Positions 54,683 through 64,000 of a DNA stretch of 64,000 nt are shown piece by piece. Position numbers and translations under genes: made by a program. This DNA comes from Lymantria dispar (Eukaryota; Arthropoda; Insecta; Lepidoptera; Erebidae): positions 25,186,001-25,250,000 of the forward strand of contig CM063452.1 in assembly GCA_032191425.1 (NCBI GenBank), in the 5' to 3' direction. The notes below the pieces were generated by a model. That model was not told where the DNA came from. It made no database searches and saw only the letters and a list, made by a program, of their open reading frames with translations. Every line of letters starts with the position of its first letter. The stretch's first letter is position 1.

Positions 54683-55405
54683 ATAATAAGAAAAATGCTC
54701 AAGCTCATCCTACGAGTGCGTCAAAAATCGATCCCAGCAGACATAGAACATCTATGTAGATTATGAAGAATCAATAGCCTCAAATATCCTGATCCTTGGT
54801 ATACCAAAAACATTATTTTTCCTTTGAGTTGCTCAATAGCAATTGCTCAGTAAAACGCTATATTTTGGGAGTCCCTCAGCCAAGCAATTGGCCATCCTTA
54901 AGGCTTGAAAGGTTGCGTTACGAGCACTTTTATCCTTTACTCCTTAAGAATTGGACAGAAATATTTCTTATCTGCGCTTTTTGTATTACTAACATCCATT
55001 AGCAACCATTCCTGTTTACTATGTAGGCGTTTCCTTATTTATTGACAGAAATAATAAAAATCCAAAACTACAAATGTACATACCGTTTCATACGAAAATG
55101 TCTACCCATTCTGTGCAGTACTTGAAGTGAGAGTTTGTTACTGCATAAAGTGTATTTTTTCACTCGTAGTAATTTAACTTTAACCTCATCTAAGTTCAGA
55201 CTGTTAAGGTAAAACTAATCTGAAGTTGTCACTGAACTGTCATAGTTGTAGCAGCATGTGTATGCATGTAGCAATAATGTAGAATATATTTAAACTATGT
55301 GAGTTGACGATGTAAGCCTTAGCTAATTCTTTATCTTAGGTTTTAGCATATTGTGTAGGAACTGTAGGTAAGTAGTTTCACGGCTGGAGGCTTGTAAAAA
55401 GAATA

Positions 55406-55520
55406 TCCTTACTAGTATTATAAATGCAAAAGTAATTTTGTTTGTTTGTTACGCTTTCAAGCTTAAACTTCAGAATCAATTTCAAAAATTTATTCACCGA
55501 TTAAAAGCTATAATATATAT
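55406..55520 (+). mobile_element. Helitron-like 5' half
   Basis: A|TCCTTACTAGTATTATAAATG, (GTTT)n and CACCGATTAAAAGCTATAAT; then a short duplication and no further homology. Confidence 0.5.
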
Positions 55521-56198
55521 AAAAGCTATAATATAATGTGTTTTCGTGCGAATGCCAAGTCAATCTATTTATTTAAAACATAAAAGATCTTTAATATTGA
55601 TATAGTCACTATAGGAAGTTGTTAGGTTAGCTATTTACGTAATAAATTAAGAAGAAAGGTCCCTTAAGGAGGGACTGAATGAGTTAACCGACTTGGTATA
55701 ACATGGATCTCACAACTTTTTATGGTAGAAGAACTCAGTTACGAGGCTTGGCTTTTTTTTACAAGTTTTGTTTTTGATGGTATCTCATTTCTTTTTGTAG
55801 ATAGATCTACTTATTTTCCTTTTCGGTACCTTCTACTTCTTGAATACCAACAACGGATTTTCTTAGAGCCCACTCTCTGAAAAATGAGACATCTCTCCTT
55901 TCTGCTCGAGTCATTTCCACCTAAACTAAGCGGAGAGATGTAAAAATAAAGAAATTTGATTGGTTTTTGAAACACATCTCCTCTAGTCTCCTCTTCGCTT
56001 TGATGGCAATCGAGCCAAATGATGGCGTTCTTTCTTTCAGGTCAATTTCAGGCAATTTAGTTTGCTTAATACTTTGGGAGATTTTGGTACAATTTTATAA
56101 GACATGTCCCACTCTTGCGTTTTCATTCCGTTGATTGACCATTTTACAAGTTATCTTTGAACATAATTATATCTAGGTATCTGTCTACACCTATTATG

Positions 56199-56310
56199 CC
56201 AATCATCATTCAGCCTATCGCCGTCCACAGCAGAACATATACCCCCCTCATGCGTCACCATAAAGCGCGGTACTGTGGCACCTGCATCCAACGACGCTCA
56301 AGGGTAACAG
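56199..56310 (-). mobile_element. RTE 3' end scrap
   Basis: ATCATCATTCAGCCTATCGCCGT at the start, then AAAGCGCGGTACTGTGGCAC and CTGCATCCAACGACGC: RTE 3' end read on the minus strand. Confidence 0.65.
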
Positions 56311-56449
56311 AGTTGCCATGACTAGGGCTCATTTTTCTTCGCCATATGAGGGATAATGCCGTAATCGCCACGTTTGCTATGCGGGTTGGTTTCACAGTGA
56401 GATATCATACATTTCCTCGACAAGAGCTGCTGCCCACTCTTCTGTTGAA

Positions 56450-56912
56450 TCTTTTTTTTTTTAATGACAACGCCTTGCACTAAGGGAATAATAATCCTTA
56501 TATTGTGGGGGACTTTACAAACATATAATTCATCATCGCAGCCCTCATACGTCCCACTGTTGGGCGCGGGCCTTCTCCGCAATAGGAGGGAATTTGACCC
56601 ACTATACCACGCTGGTCAGACATGTTGATATAGGGTTTCATTTCGAGTTTTCTTTCTTTTGCACAGATGGTATGTGCATATTATATCTCATAGTCGTCTT
56701 ATACGACATCCACAGGCAAGATAGAGAGTGGTGAATTGTATTCTTACTTCGTCACCACACGGAAAGAACATATAATTAACGGACACAAATTACATTCAGA
56801 TTCAGGACAACAATTTGTGGATCGTACAAGGTGTTGTCTTGCATGGGATTCGAACCCGTGACACTGGCACGGTACGTTGGTATCTTAACCATCATCCGCC
56901 ATCTGCGCAGTC
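56450..56912 (-). mobile_element. tRNA-derived SINE split by an RTE-tailed SINE
   Basis: Minus-strand copy of the SINE at 14073: B box GGTTCGAATCC in GGGATTCGAACCCGTG on the plus strand (near 56840), A-box-like TGGCGGATGATGG near 56895, and the body CACTAAGGGAATAATAATCC at 56478-56497. The inserted 236-bp element occupies 56531-56766. Confidence 0.82.
56531..56766 (-). mobile_element. RTE-tailed SINE, boundaries fixed by duplication
   Basis: 236 bp with 11-bp duplication AACATATAATT at 56520-56530 and 56767-56777. Read on the minus strand it starts TCTTTCCGTGTGGTGACG, has the 5' hairpin GTGGTGA...TCACCAC, the GTCGT...ACGAC motif, TATACCA...TGGTATA, and ends with GGGCTGCGATGATG. No tRNA A or B box is seen, so the promoter type is unknown. 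Confidence 0.9.
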
Positions 56913-57018
56913 TTTAGTCGATTTTTACGATTCCCATAGGGAAGCAATGATGGCGACAAATGTATTTTTATTTTTTACAAAGTTACATTTCATTAACTGA
57001 AAATGTAACTTTGTAATG

Positions 57019-57212
57019 TAGTTTTCCATTGGTGAAAGAATTTTCGAAATCGGTCCAGCTGTTTTGAAGATTACTCGGAACAAACAAACAGACAGACGAA
57101 AATTTTTTAATCACTATTTTAGGCATAGGTGTCGTGCAAATAACCATGTGAGCATGAAAAAAGCCATTTTGACATTACAAACAGACACTCCAATTTTATT
57201 TATTGGTATAGA
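57019..57212 (-). mobile_element. Helitron-like fragment
   Basis: TTTTCCATTGGTGAAAGAAT to TTATTTATTGGTATAGA|T; the CTAG half is missing. Confidence 0.58.
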
Positions 57213-57214
57213 TT

Positions 57215-57450
57215 ATCTCATCATGTCGGCTCATATATGTACCACTGCTGGGCTCTAGCCTCCTCCACAATAGGAGAGAAATGACCTTACTATACCATGC
57301 TGGTGGCATGATATAATAAGGTCAATTTTCCTCCTAACACATGTTCGCCTAGGGTTTTGCTTTGAGTTTGCCTCCTCTTGCATAGATGTTATATGCATAC
57401 TATATCCCTTAGTCGTCTTTTATTATATTCACGGGCAAGATAGGTAACTA
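57215..57450 (-). mobile_element. RTE-tailed SINE with internal duplication
   Basis: ATCTCATCATGTCGGCTCAT start; the TATACCATGCTGG segment is followed by a short inverted or duplicated piece (TATAATAAGGTCAATTTTCC) before the body resumes; head side lost after GGGCAAGATAGG. Confidence 0.7.
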
Positions 57451-58015
57451 TTAAAAATCATTAATTCTAAATACATTACGACAATTTAATTAATATGAAC
57501 ATAAATGATTATAATGCAAATGCAATGATTATAATGCTTAATATTTTACAATTGATAAAGCATCCTCTTACGTAACATATACTAAAGCAATAGCAGTAAC
57601 CATTTACTTGAACTACATTCAACGAACATACATACAAACTGCTTCATTAAACCAACACATTAATCATAACTTGGAGTGCTATCTGCGTCCCACATCTGAC
57701 AGTTAGGTGGGCAATGTGGCAACAGTTTCCACAGTGACTACATAAGCTTAACATAAACCAATGTTACATTTAATCCTGCATATATATATGTATATATACA
57801 CATTATTTTTAAGTGAATATCAATTGTTTAGGTCAGAAGCTAAATATTGTCATTTCATCGAATAATAATTAAAAATTTTATGTAACTCCAGATAAAAACG
57901 AAAAGAGGGGGTTGAGGGTGTTTGCGTGTTGAAGGTTTTTGTGGTGCCCTTGGTATCACCGAGCCTCAATGTACGCATTCACACTCCCTTCACTTTCTTC
58001 GCGGTTGGCAGCGGC
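57451..58015. other. AT-rich, nothing recognised
   Basis: No gene seen. Confidence 0.55.
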
Positions 58016-58095
58016 CTTGTAGAGGTCCATGAGCGGCAGCAACATTTACCATCAGGTGTACTGTTTGCTCGTTTGCCACCGTTTGAAATAAAAAA
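58016..58095 (-). repeat. ACCTGATGGTAAG-type repeat, reverse
   Basis: GAGGTCCATGAGCGGCAGCA ... TTACCATCAGGTGTACTGTT TGCTCGTTTGCCACC. Confidence 0.55.
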
Positions 58096-58264
58096 AAAAG
58101 AACTAATAAGTGAGCATTACGTCTTCGTGACCAGAAGAACATTACTAGATAATTCCATATAAGGAAAATACCTTATACATCATTTTGCAAACGATCTGAT
58201 AGTCTTCACACTGCTAGAACGACTTTTACCAAATATAGCAAACAACCATTGCAAGGAAACTGAC

Positions 58265-58492
58265 TTTTCATCATCATCATCATTTCAGCTCATAATACGT
58301 CGAACTGTTGGGCTTGAGCCTCCTCCACAATACGACGGAAATTGACCTACTATACTACCCTGGTCACGGGTTGGTATAGGGCTTTATTTCCAGTTTTCCT
58401 TCGTTTACATAGATGTTATATGTATAATTAATCCCTTTGTCGTCTTTTACGACACCCACGGGTCAGAGAGGGGGTGGGGGTGACCACACGGA
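58265..58492 (-). mobile_element. RTE-tailed SINE
   Basis: TCATCATCATCATCATTTCAGC to GGTGGGGGTGACCACACGGA; the head hairpin is partly deleted. Confidence 0.82.
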
Positions 58493-58633
58493 ATAGGTTA
58501 ACAATAAATAAATAAAAATTAGGGCGTAGTAAATATAGGCACGCGGGTGTGTCTATGCATATATGTGCGTGCGCTTATGCATGTGTGTATGTACGTGGAT
58601 ATGCGTACCTGCGAGCGTGTTTTGTATTTGTGA

Positions 58634-58942
58634 CTAGCAACCCGCCCTCGCTTCGCTTCGGTTATAGGTTATAGTCGTTTTACCCGCGTAGTTCCCGTGG
58701 GAATACCGGGACAAAACATAGCCTAGTTTACGCCCTGATATTATAGCTTTCCATTGGTGAAAGAATTTTTGAAATCGGTCCAGCCGTTTTGAAGATTACC
58801 CGGAACAAACAGACAGACAGACAAAAATTTTTTTAATTGCTATTTTAGGCATAGATGTCGTGCAAATAACCGTGTGAGCATGAAAAAAGCCTATTATTTT
58901 GACATTACAAACAGACACTCCAATTTTATTTATTGGTATAGA
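58634..58942 (-). mobile_element. Helitron-like short element
   Basis: CTAG at 58634-58637 after A, GA|T at 58941-58943; about 95 percent like the element at 18794 by eye. Confidence 0.7.
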
Positions 58943-60117
58943 TTGAATATTTAACTTTGCTGTAACTCTCCGATTTGAATTTGTCCTCTTTATAACAAGA
59001 ACTATTGTGTAGCTGATATGTTTTACAGTCCATTACCATTTACCGTCTGGTAGGATATAACCAACGAATGGTTTTTTTTTTTGCGTAAAAAATTACTTCA
59101 ACCTATATGTTGTCATACATTTCCTGTACAAATACAACAAAAAATGCGTAAACATTACGCTGTCTAGGTTACTCATACACGTAATTTTATCTTTTTTAAC
59201 CACATGTGTTATGAATACAATGTTTCCATGGGAGTGGGATCACCAGGAGAAGAGTAATATTTCTATATTTTATTTTGGTAAATTGTATGTACTCATCAAT
59301 GTTCTAATCATATTAGCGTGTGAGCGGCGATCACTCTTACGATTTATTCCTCACGCAGTATAATATTATAACGCGACACAACGACTGTTATTATCGCAGC
59401 TCACTAGCCGACTAAGACTAACTAATCTAACTAGTAACTGTTTTGCAGGCGGACGGGTGGTATCGGCCGCATTCGTACACGATTATTGCCGCGATTCAAC
59501 TCATTAGGAATAGCGCCTAAGTATCTGCCTATTGTTTTGATTTGTTCTTTTATGTTTTTTTTTTTTAATTTTTAAGTTTATATCACACGTATGTATAATG
59601 ATGTATATTGTGGTTGTGGCTCAGCACCGAATAAATATGTTTTTCTTTCTTTCTTTCTAATACTAAAATACTCTCCTAAACCAACTAGGATCTGTCTACT
59701 TAACTCTACAATGGTGTTATCCCTCATTGCGAAAACCCATATTCAATATCGGAATGTTTATAGATTAAAAGAGTACAATTTATCTAGAATATTAATAACG
59801 TTATCTACTTACGTCATTTATTGATTTATTTGTAGTTCGTGATCAACTTGTTTACAGATTTATTATGGCACCTTGTTGGAACTATTATGTAGCACGGTTG
59901 ATCAGTCGAAGTAACGATTATTGTCACAATAAAAATAATAGTTATTTGGAGACGCTTGTTGTCGAAATATAAATGTTATCTATTATTCAGACGTAAATTT
60001 TGGCAAATGTTATCTCAACGTTTTATTGTATTTGTTTTACCGGATTATATCTACGTAATTATTCGCCATTTTAGTAATAATTACGTTAAAGAGATTAGAG
60101 AAACTATTATTTTAATT
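58943..60117. other. AT-rich, nothing firmly recognised
   Basis: GGTTGTGGCTCAGCACCGAATAAATATG plus (TTTC)n at 59610-59660 looks like a retroposon 3' end but I cannot place it. Confidence 0.45.
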
Positions 60118-60348
60118 TTGCCGCGTGGTGATGGAGTTAGAATGCCTTTCACTATCCCCTGTCTTGCCTGTGAGTATTGTAAAAGACGAGTAAGTGATTA
60201 AATATGCATTTAACATCTATGCCAGAGATGGAAAACTTGAAATGAATACCTATACCAACACGCCTAACTAGCGTGGTATAGGAGGTCCATTTACTTCCTA
60301 CTAAGGAGAAGACTCAAACCCAACAATGGGACGTATATAAACTGAAAT
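60118..60348 (+). mobile_element. RTE-tailed SINE
   Basis: GCCGCGTGGTGATGGAGTTA to ATAAACTGAAATAATGTAAT; diverged, tail decayed to AAT repeats. Confidence 0.78.
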
Positions 60349-60498
60349 AATGTAATAATAATAATTATTATTTTAATATAGAATACGTTATCTTCAGCAT
60401 CTATATCATCCTGATTTTCATACTTGCTCGTACTGCCCATGATTGAGTAAAGAAATAAAATTTTAATTGTGCTTATATGCAAACAGTGGATAGCTTAA

Positions 60499-60695
60499 CT
60501 CATCATCATTAATATCACAGCTCATATATGATGATATACCCCCACAGCTAGGCTCGAGCCCCCTACAGAATATAAGGGAAATTTACTACGATTATCAGGC
60601 GAGATGGTATGTGGTATTGCAGTGACTTTGTCTACATCTCTGCAAAGGAAAAAAAAGGGGTGGAGAATTGTATTCTTAACCCGTAACCACACGGG
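60499..60695 (-). mobile_element. RTE-tailed SINE, decayed
   Basis: TCATCATCATTAATATCACA to TAACCCGTAACCACACGG. Confidence 0.7.
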
Positions 60696-61639
60696 TGAGC
60701 AATATGGACATGTATTACCATTTTCTGAGATGTATTTTAAAAGATTGGTGCTCGAAAGGGTAACCCATTGGGTTGGACTAGAAATTGCAACCCAGTATGT
60801 TTCTCAACCAGGCCTCGCCCGGTTACAGACGTCGCCAACCCGGCCAGGTCCGCCGGGCCCGGCCGGATTGTATTCGCGATGAAACCTTTAAAGTATTTTA
60901 TGAAAATTTTCTATATATTAATGGAAAAGACAATGATTTAAGGTTAATGTTTATTTCAAACTGGCTTTTAAACAGTTATCACAAAACTCGGTCTCACTCT
61001 TGAGACTTGTCTCAAAATCACACTTAATACATAATTGATTACTTTTACTTATGGACGGAAAAGTAACATTAGTAATTATACATTTTTATAAGTTTAAACA
61101 AGCAGGTATTGTTCTTTACTCCTTATAGTGTCTATTTGCAAAACATAGTATTAAAATAAGAAACTAACAACGCAGCTTAAAATACTAAACGTGTCATAAC
61201 AACTTAGATTTGATACATACATAAACTTTGGTAGCTTTGGTATAAACAAAACAAAATCTTATTTATTAAAAGTAAAGTATGTATTATGTTTTTTTTTTCT
61301 TAAACTTTGGTTATTAAGACTAGTGAGTGTTACTATTACTAATTGAGCAAATAGCGAAATCTTATAGGCTGGGCTGTATTGTAAACCAAACTTGTCGTCT
61401 TAACTAACAAAATGTAACGTAAAATTGGTTACGTTACGTAGCCTATAAGTATAATATAACAAAACAAAAAGTATATTCTAACTTGCATAAGGCAAAACAA
61501 TTATTTTTAATGATGAGAATGATCTTAAAAAACAAATTGTATTGATACTTTTATTACCTAACCTGGTTCGCAACTTACTGCAGATATGCCCTGCCGCCGA
61601 AAAGGCGAGTTGGCGCACCCGCGCCGTCGTTTACTTACT
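60696..61639. other. AT-rich with a short GC-rich patch
   Basis: 60810-60880 (CGCCAACCCGGCCAGGTCCG...) is unusually GC-rich against its surroundings and probably a retroelement scrap; the rest is unassigned. Confidence 0.4.
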
Positions 61640-61868
61640 GGGTCTAGTGAATGGCCGGGTCCGGTGGGTGCCCAAAAGGGCACCGGGCCCAGGCGGGCCC
61701 AGTTTTCAATCTCTAGGTTGGTCACGGACGTCAATGATTCGGTACCAGTGGTCCGTCCAAGGGTGACTGGGAGGGAATACGGTGGATTATGAGGTCGCGC
61801 GCCGCTCTTTCGTCACTCCGAAGAGAATAGACAGCGTGCGCCCACACCATAGCCTGCCAAAAAAAACT
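61640..61868 (+). mobile_element. Diverged R1-clade 3' end
   Basis: CGCGCGCCGCTCTTTCGTCA... GCGCCCACACCATAGCCTGCC plus an A tail mirrors the subfamily a 3' end with many changes. The GC-rich stretch upstream (61640-61740) probably belongs to it. Confidence 0.55.
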
Positions 61869-62138
61869 ATACGACCTACCAAACCATTTATGATTATTAA
61901 CACAATCAACTACAGTTGCTAATACAATTGTTTGCTGAAAGATGTCATCAACAATCTTCTTTCTAATTATGCCAAATCAAAAGTTATAATGCGCCATTTT
62001 GATTTGGAAATGTCTTTTATATCTCCTTACCCTCACCGTGATGCTTCTACCAGTATACTTACTGAGGTCTCAAAAGTCTGGCAACCTATAGGATCCCTGC
62101 CTCCACGTGAAAATAAGGTCTCCTTCGGCATCCTCGCA

Positions 62139-62336
62139 TATCATCACAACTCGAGCCTCCTTCACAGTGGGAGACAAATTGACCTACAATACCACGCTAG
62201 TCACTTGATATAGGGTATAATTTCGAGTTTTCCTTCTTTTGCATAGATATTATCTGCAATAATCCCTTAGTCATCTTTTACGACACTCACCGTTAAGAAA
62301 GGGAGTGGTGAATTGTATTCTAACTCCATTACCACA
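62139..62336 (-). mobile_element. RTE-tailed SINE
   Basis: ACAACTCGAGCCTCCTTCAC to CTCCATTACCACACGG; ATATCATC flanks both sides as a possible short duplication. Confidence 0.8.
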
Positions 62337-62764
62337 CGGATATCATCGCACAGCCATATATTAAATAACAAACAAAAACTCTATTAAAAATTTAATAGAA
62401 TTTTAGCCCTAAACAGAAACCCAAAAGTCGATTTAGTGGATATAAAATGTAGGGTTTCGTACTTTAAAAGGATACAAAATCCTGGCTAGATAATTGCTTT
62501 TCGGCACAAATACGCAATAAACTTTACGCGGGAGCCATGAACCGAATACGTGGTAGGCTTTCATGGCCTGATGCGTCTAAGTAAGTGTTATCGCCACCCC
62601 TTGAATAACAAACAAGTTTCTATAGTGTAGTAGGTATCGTGGCAATTTTAGCTTTAATACTAGTTTATGTACGTTCATATAACATTTGTATTGTAATAAT
62701 ACTAGTTGTGTGCGCGGTTTTAATTGTATTAGATTTTAATAATTCATCATTATCATAATTTTTC

Positions 62765-63195
62765 CGTGTAGTGTGTTTTCCCTCTCATACCTGTGGGTGT
62801 CGTAAAAGACGACTACGTGATATAATACGCATATAGCGTCTATGTAAGAGATGGAAAACTCGAAACAAAACCCTATACCAACCTGTCTGACCAGCATGGC
62901 GCAACAGCATATAGTAAGGTGAATTCCCTCCTATTATGGAGGCGGCTCGGGCCTACCAGTGGGACGTATATGAGCCGAAATGATCAAGCTCATACACGTC
63001 CCACTGCTAGGCTCAAGCTCCACCCATTTTCAATATATTTTGATGTACTTGGTCAGGCGCATTGGCATAGGGATTTATTTGGACTTTTCCTTCTTTTGCA
63101 TATATATTATCTGCATAATGTAATCCATTTAGTTATCTTTTATGACACCTACGAAAAAGAAAAGATGGTGAAATGTATTTTTACACACGGATTTT
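62765..63195. mobile_element. Tail-to-tail pair of RTE-tailed SINEs
   Basis: A plus copy (62765-62982, to GTGGGACGTATATGAGCCGA) meets a minus copy (62986-63195, from AAGCTCATACACGTCCCACT), so the tails form an inverted repeat with a ~12-nt spacer. Confidence 0.8.
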
Positions 63196-63397
63196 GATCA
63201 TAATTTTTTATATTTCTCCGAAATATAAATAGTTTACCGGGATGAAAAATACCTTACAGCCGTTTTTGTATCCCAAATATAAGTATGCCAAGTTAAAAAA
63301 CTTCGCTTAAGTATGTATTTAAAGCATGATTGGATATATATAAAACCACTGTATTTATATATTAGAAAGAAAGATAGATAAATATATTTATATTATC

Positions 63398-63830
63398 GTC
63401 TCCTCTAGTATACATCCCACAACTGGACTCAACAATGGGAGAGAATCATACCTGCTATGCCTACCACCTATCACACTAGTCAGAAGTTTATAGAGTTTTA
63501 TATCGAGCTTTCTCTTGAATAGAAGTATATGTATATTATATCTATCCTTACTAATATTATAAATGCGAAAGTGAGTTTGTTTGTTTCGGTGGTTTGGTGG
63601 TTTAAAGAAACGCTTAAACCACCGAACCGATTTCAAAACGTATTTCACTTAATGGAAAACTATAATATAAGGGAGTAACATAGGCTGTATTTTATTTTGA
63701 TATTCCCACGGAAACGGGAACTACGCGGGGAAGGCAACTAAAACCGAAACGAAGCGAGGGCGGGTTGCTAGTTAGTTATATTTACGATTCTCACGGGCAA
63801 GGGCAAATAGGTTGTATTCTTGCAACATAG
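63398..63830 (-). mobile_element. RTE-tailed SINE split by a Helitron-like element
   Basis: Tail side 63398-63544 (TACATCCCACAACTGGACTC...), head side 63772-63830 (TTTACGATTCTCACGGGCAA GG...). Confidence 0.72.
63545..63771 (+). mobile_element. Helitron-like short element
   Basis: Starts TCCTTACTAATATTATAAAT and ends GAGGGCGGGTTGCTAG, between A (63544) and T (63772), the terminal signature of non-autonomous Helitrons. No ORF. Inserted in a SINE. Confidence 0.65.
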
Positions 63831-63849
63831 CGAAATATTCTAAAATACT

Positions 63850-64000
63850 AGCGAAACCGGCAGACTTCGGACTGTCAGTAAAAGTAGCTCCACATATCCA
63901 CGATCTGAGAATCCACTGCAATGTACACACAAAATTTCATCCAAATCGATCCAGACTTTTAGGAGAAGTTAAGTGCCAAACACACATACAAAATTGGTAC
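63850..64000 (-). mobile_element. Helitron-like element (second-family relative), runs off the window
   Basis: CTAGCGAAACCGGCAGACTT... AAATTTCATCCAAATCGATC CAGAC; the 5' TC end lies beyond 64000. Confidence 0.45.

Larger units (their letters stand above)
54396..56198. other. AT-rich, mostly unassigned
   Basis: Contains an RTE tail scrap (54636) and a Helitron-like half (55406). A 68-codon frame at 54796-55002 is unrecognised. Confidence 0.5.

Overview
This is a gene-poor, AT-rich stretch of animal nuclear DNA. It is almost certainly from a moth or butterfly: it is packed with repeat types typical of Lepidoptera (RTE LINE ends with an ATG microsatellite tail, R1-clade LINEs, short elements with Helitron-like ends). 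I see no convincing host protein-coding gene, rRNA or genuine tRNA. Nearly every open reading frame over 100 codons is a transposon fragment, an antisense shadow of one, or a translated microsatellite.

The centrepiece is a full-length, minus-strand R1-clade non-LTR retrotransposon at 35947-42318, flanked by a 14-bp target duplication and ending in a 56-nt A tail. Its ORF2 (endonuclease, reverse transcriptase, CCHC) is intact. ORF1 carries one frameshift before its zinc knuckles. ORF1 and ORF2 overlap by one base (TAATG). The first 99 nt of the element fold by hand into a complete HDV-like self-cleaving ribozyme whose predicted cleavage site is the 5' end of the element. The element sits inside an older TA-flanked terminal-inverted-repeat element (35687-42587).

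Around it lie about a dozen 5'-truncated or decayed copies of the same family (868-1917, 5822-6221, 9808-10720, 11160-11306, 13270-13535, 13577-13645, 17637-17940, 23208-23385, 34974-35041, 43442-43692, 45207-45505, 48958-49666, 61640-61868). Many keep 13-16 bp target duplications, and two 3'-end subfamilies are visible. Two further LINE families occur as fragments (8930-11042 and 27650-28222; 26901-27497), along with RTE 3' ends (21214-21484, 50499-51056, 56199-56310).

The commonest repeat, with about 35 copies, is a roughly 240-bp SINE-like element with a 5' GTGGTGA...TCACCAC hairpin. Its last 50 or so bases resemble the RTE 3' end, including the (ATG)n tail, so RTE is the likely driver. 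Several copies are inserted into one another with clear target duplications. Helitron-like short elements (TC...CTAG between A and T), two pogo-like elements, a hAT-like element with an 8-bp duplication, three palindromic-word MITE-like elements and a decayed DNA transposon with a PHD-type finger remnant make up much of the rest.

Layout: 1-5463 is a composite of a tandem array (600-3365) between two inverted 400-bp arms. 5.8-15.4 kb holds nested LINE and SINE fragments. 15.8-35 kb is sparser, with satellites, MITEs and DNA transposons. 35.7-42.6 kb is the nested R1-clade element. 43-64 kb holds SINEs, RTE and Helitron-like pieces in AT-rich DNA where I recognise nothing else. The repeated nesting suggests long-inactive intergenic or heterochromatic DNA; a sex-chromosome (W) origin is possible but cannot be judged here.
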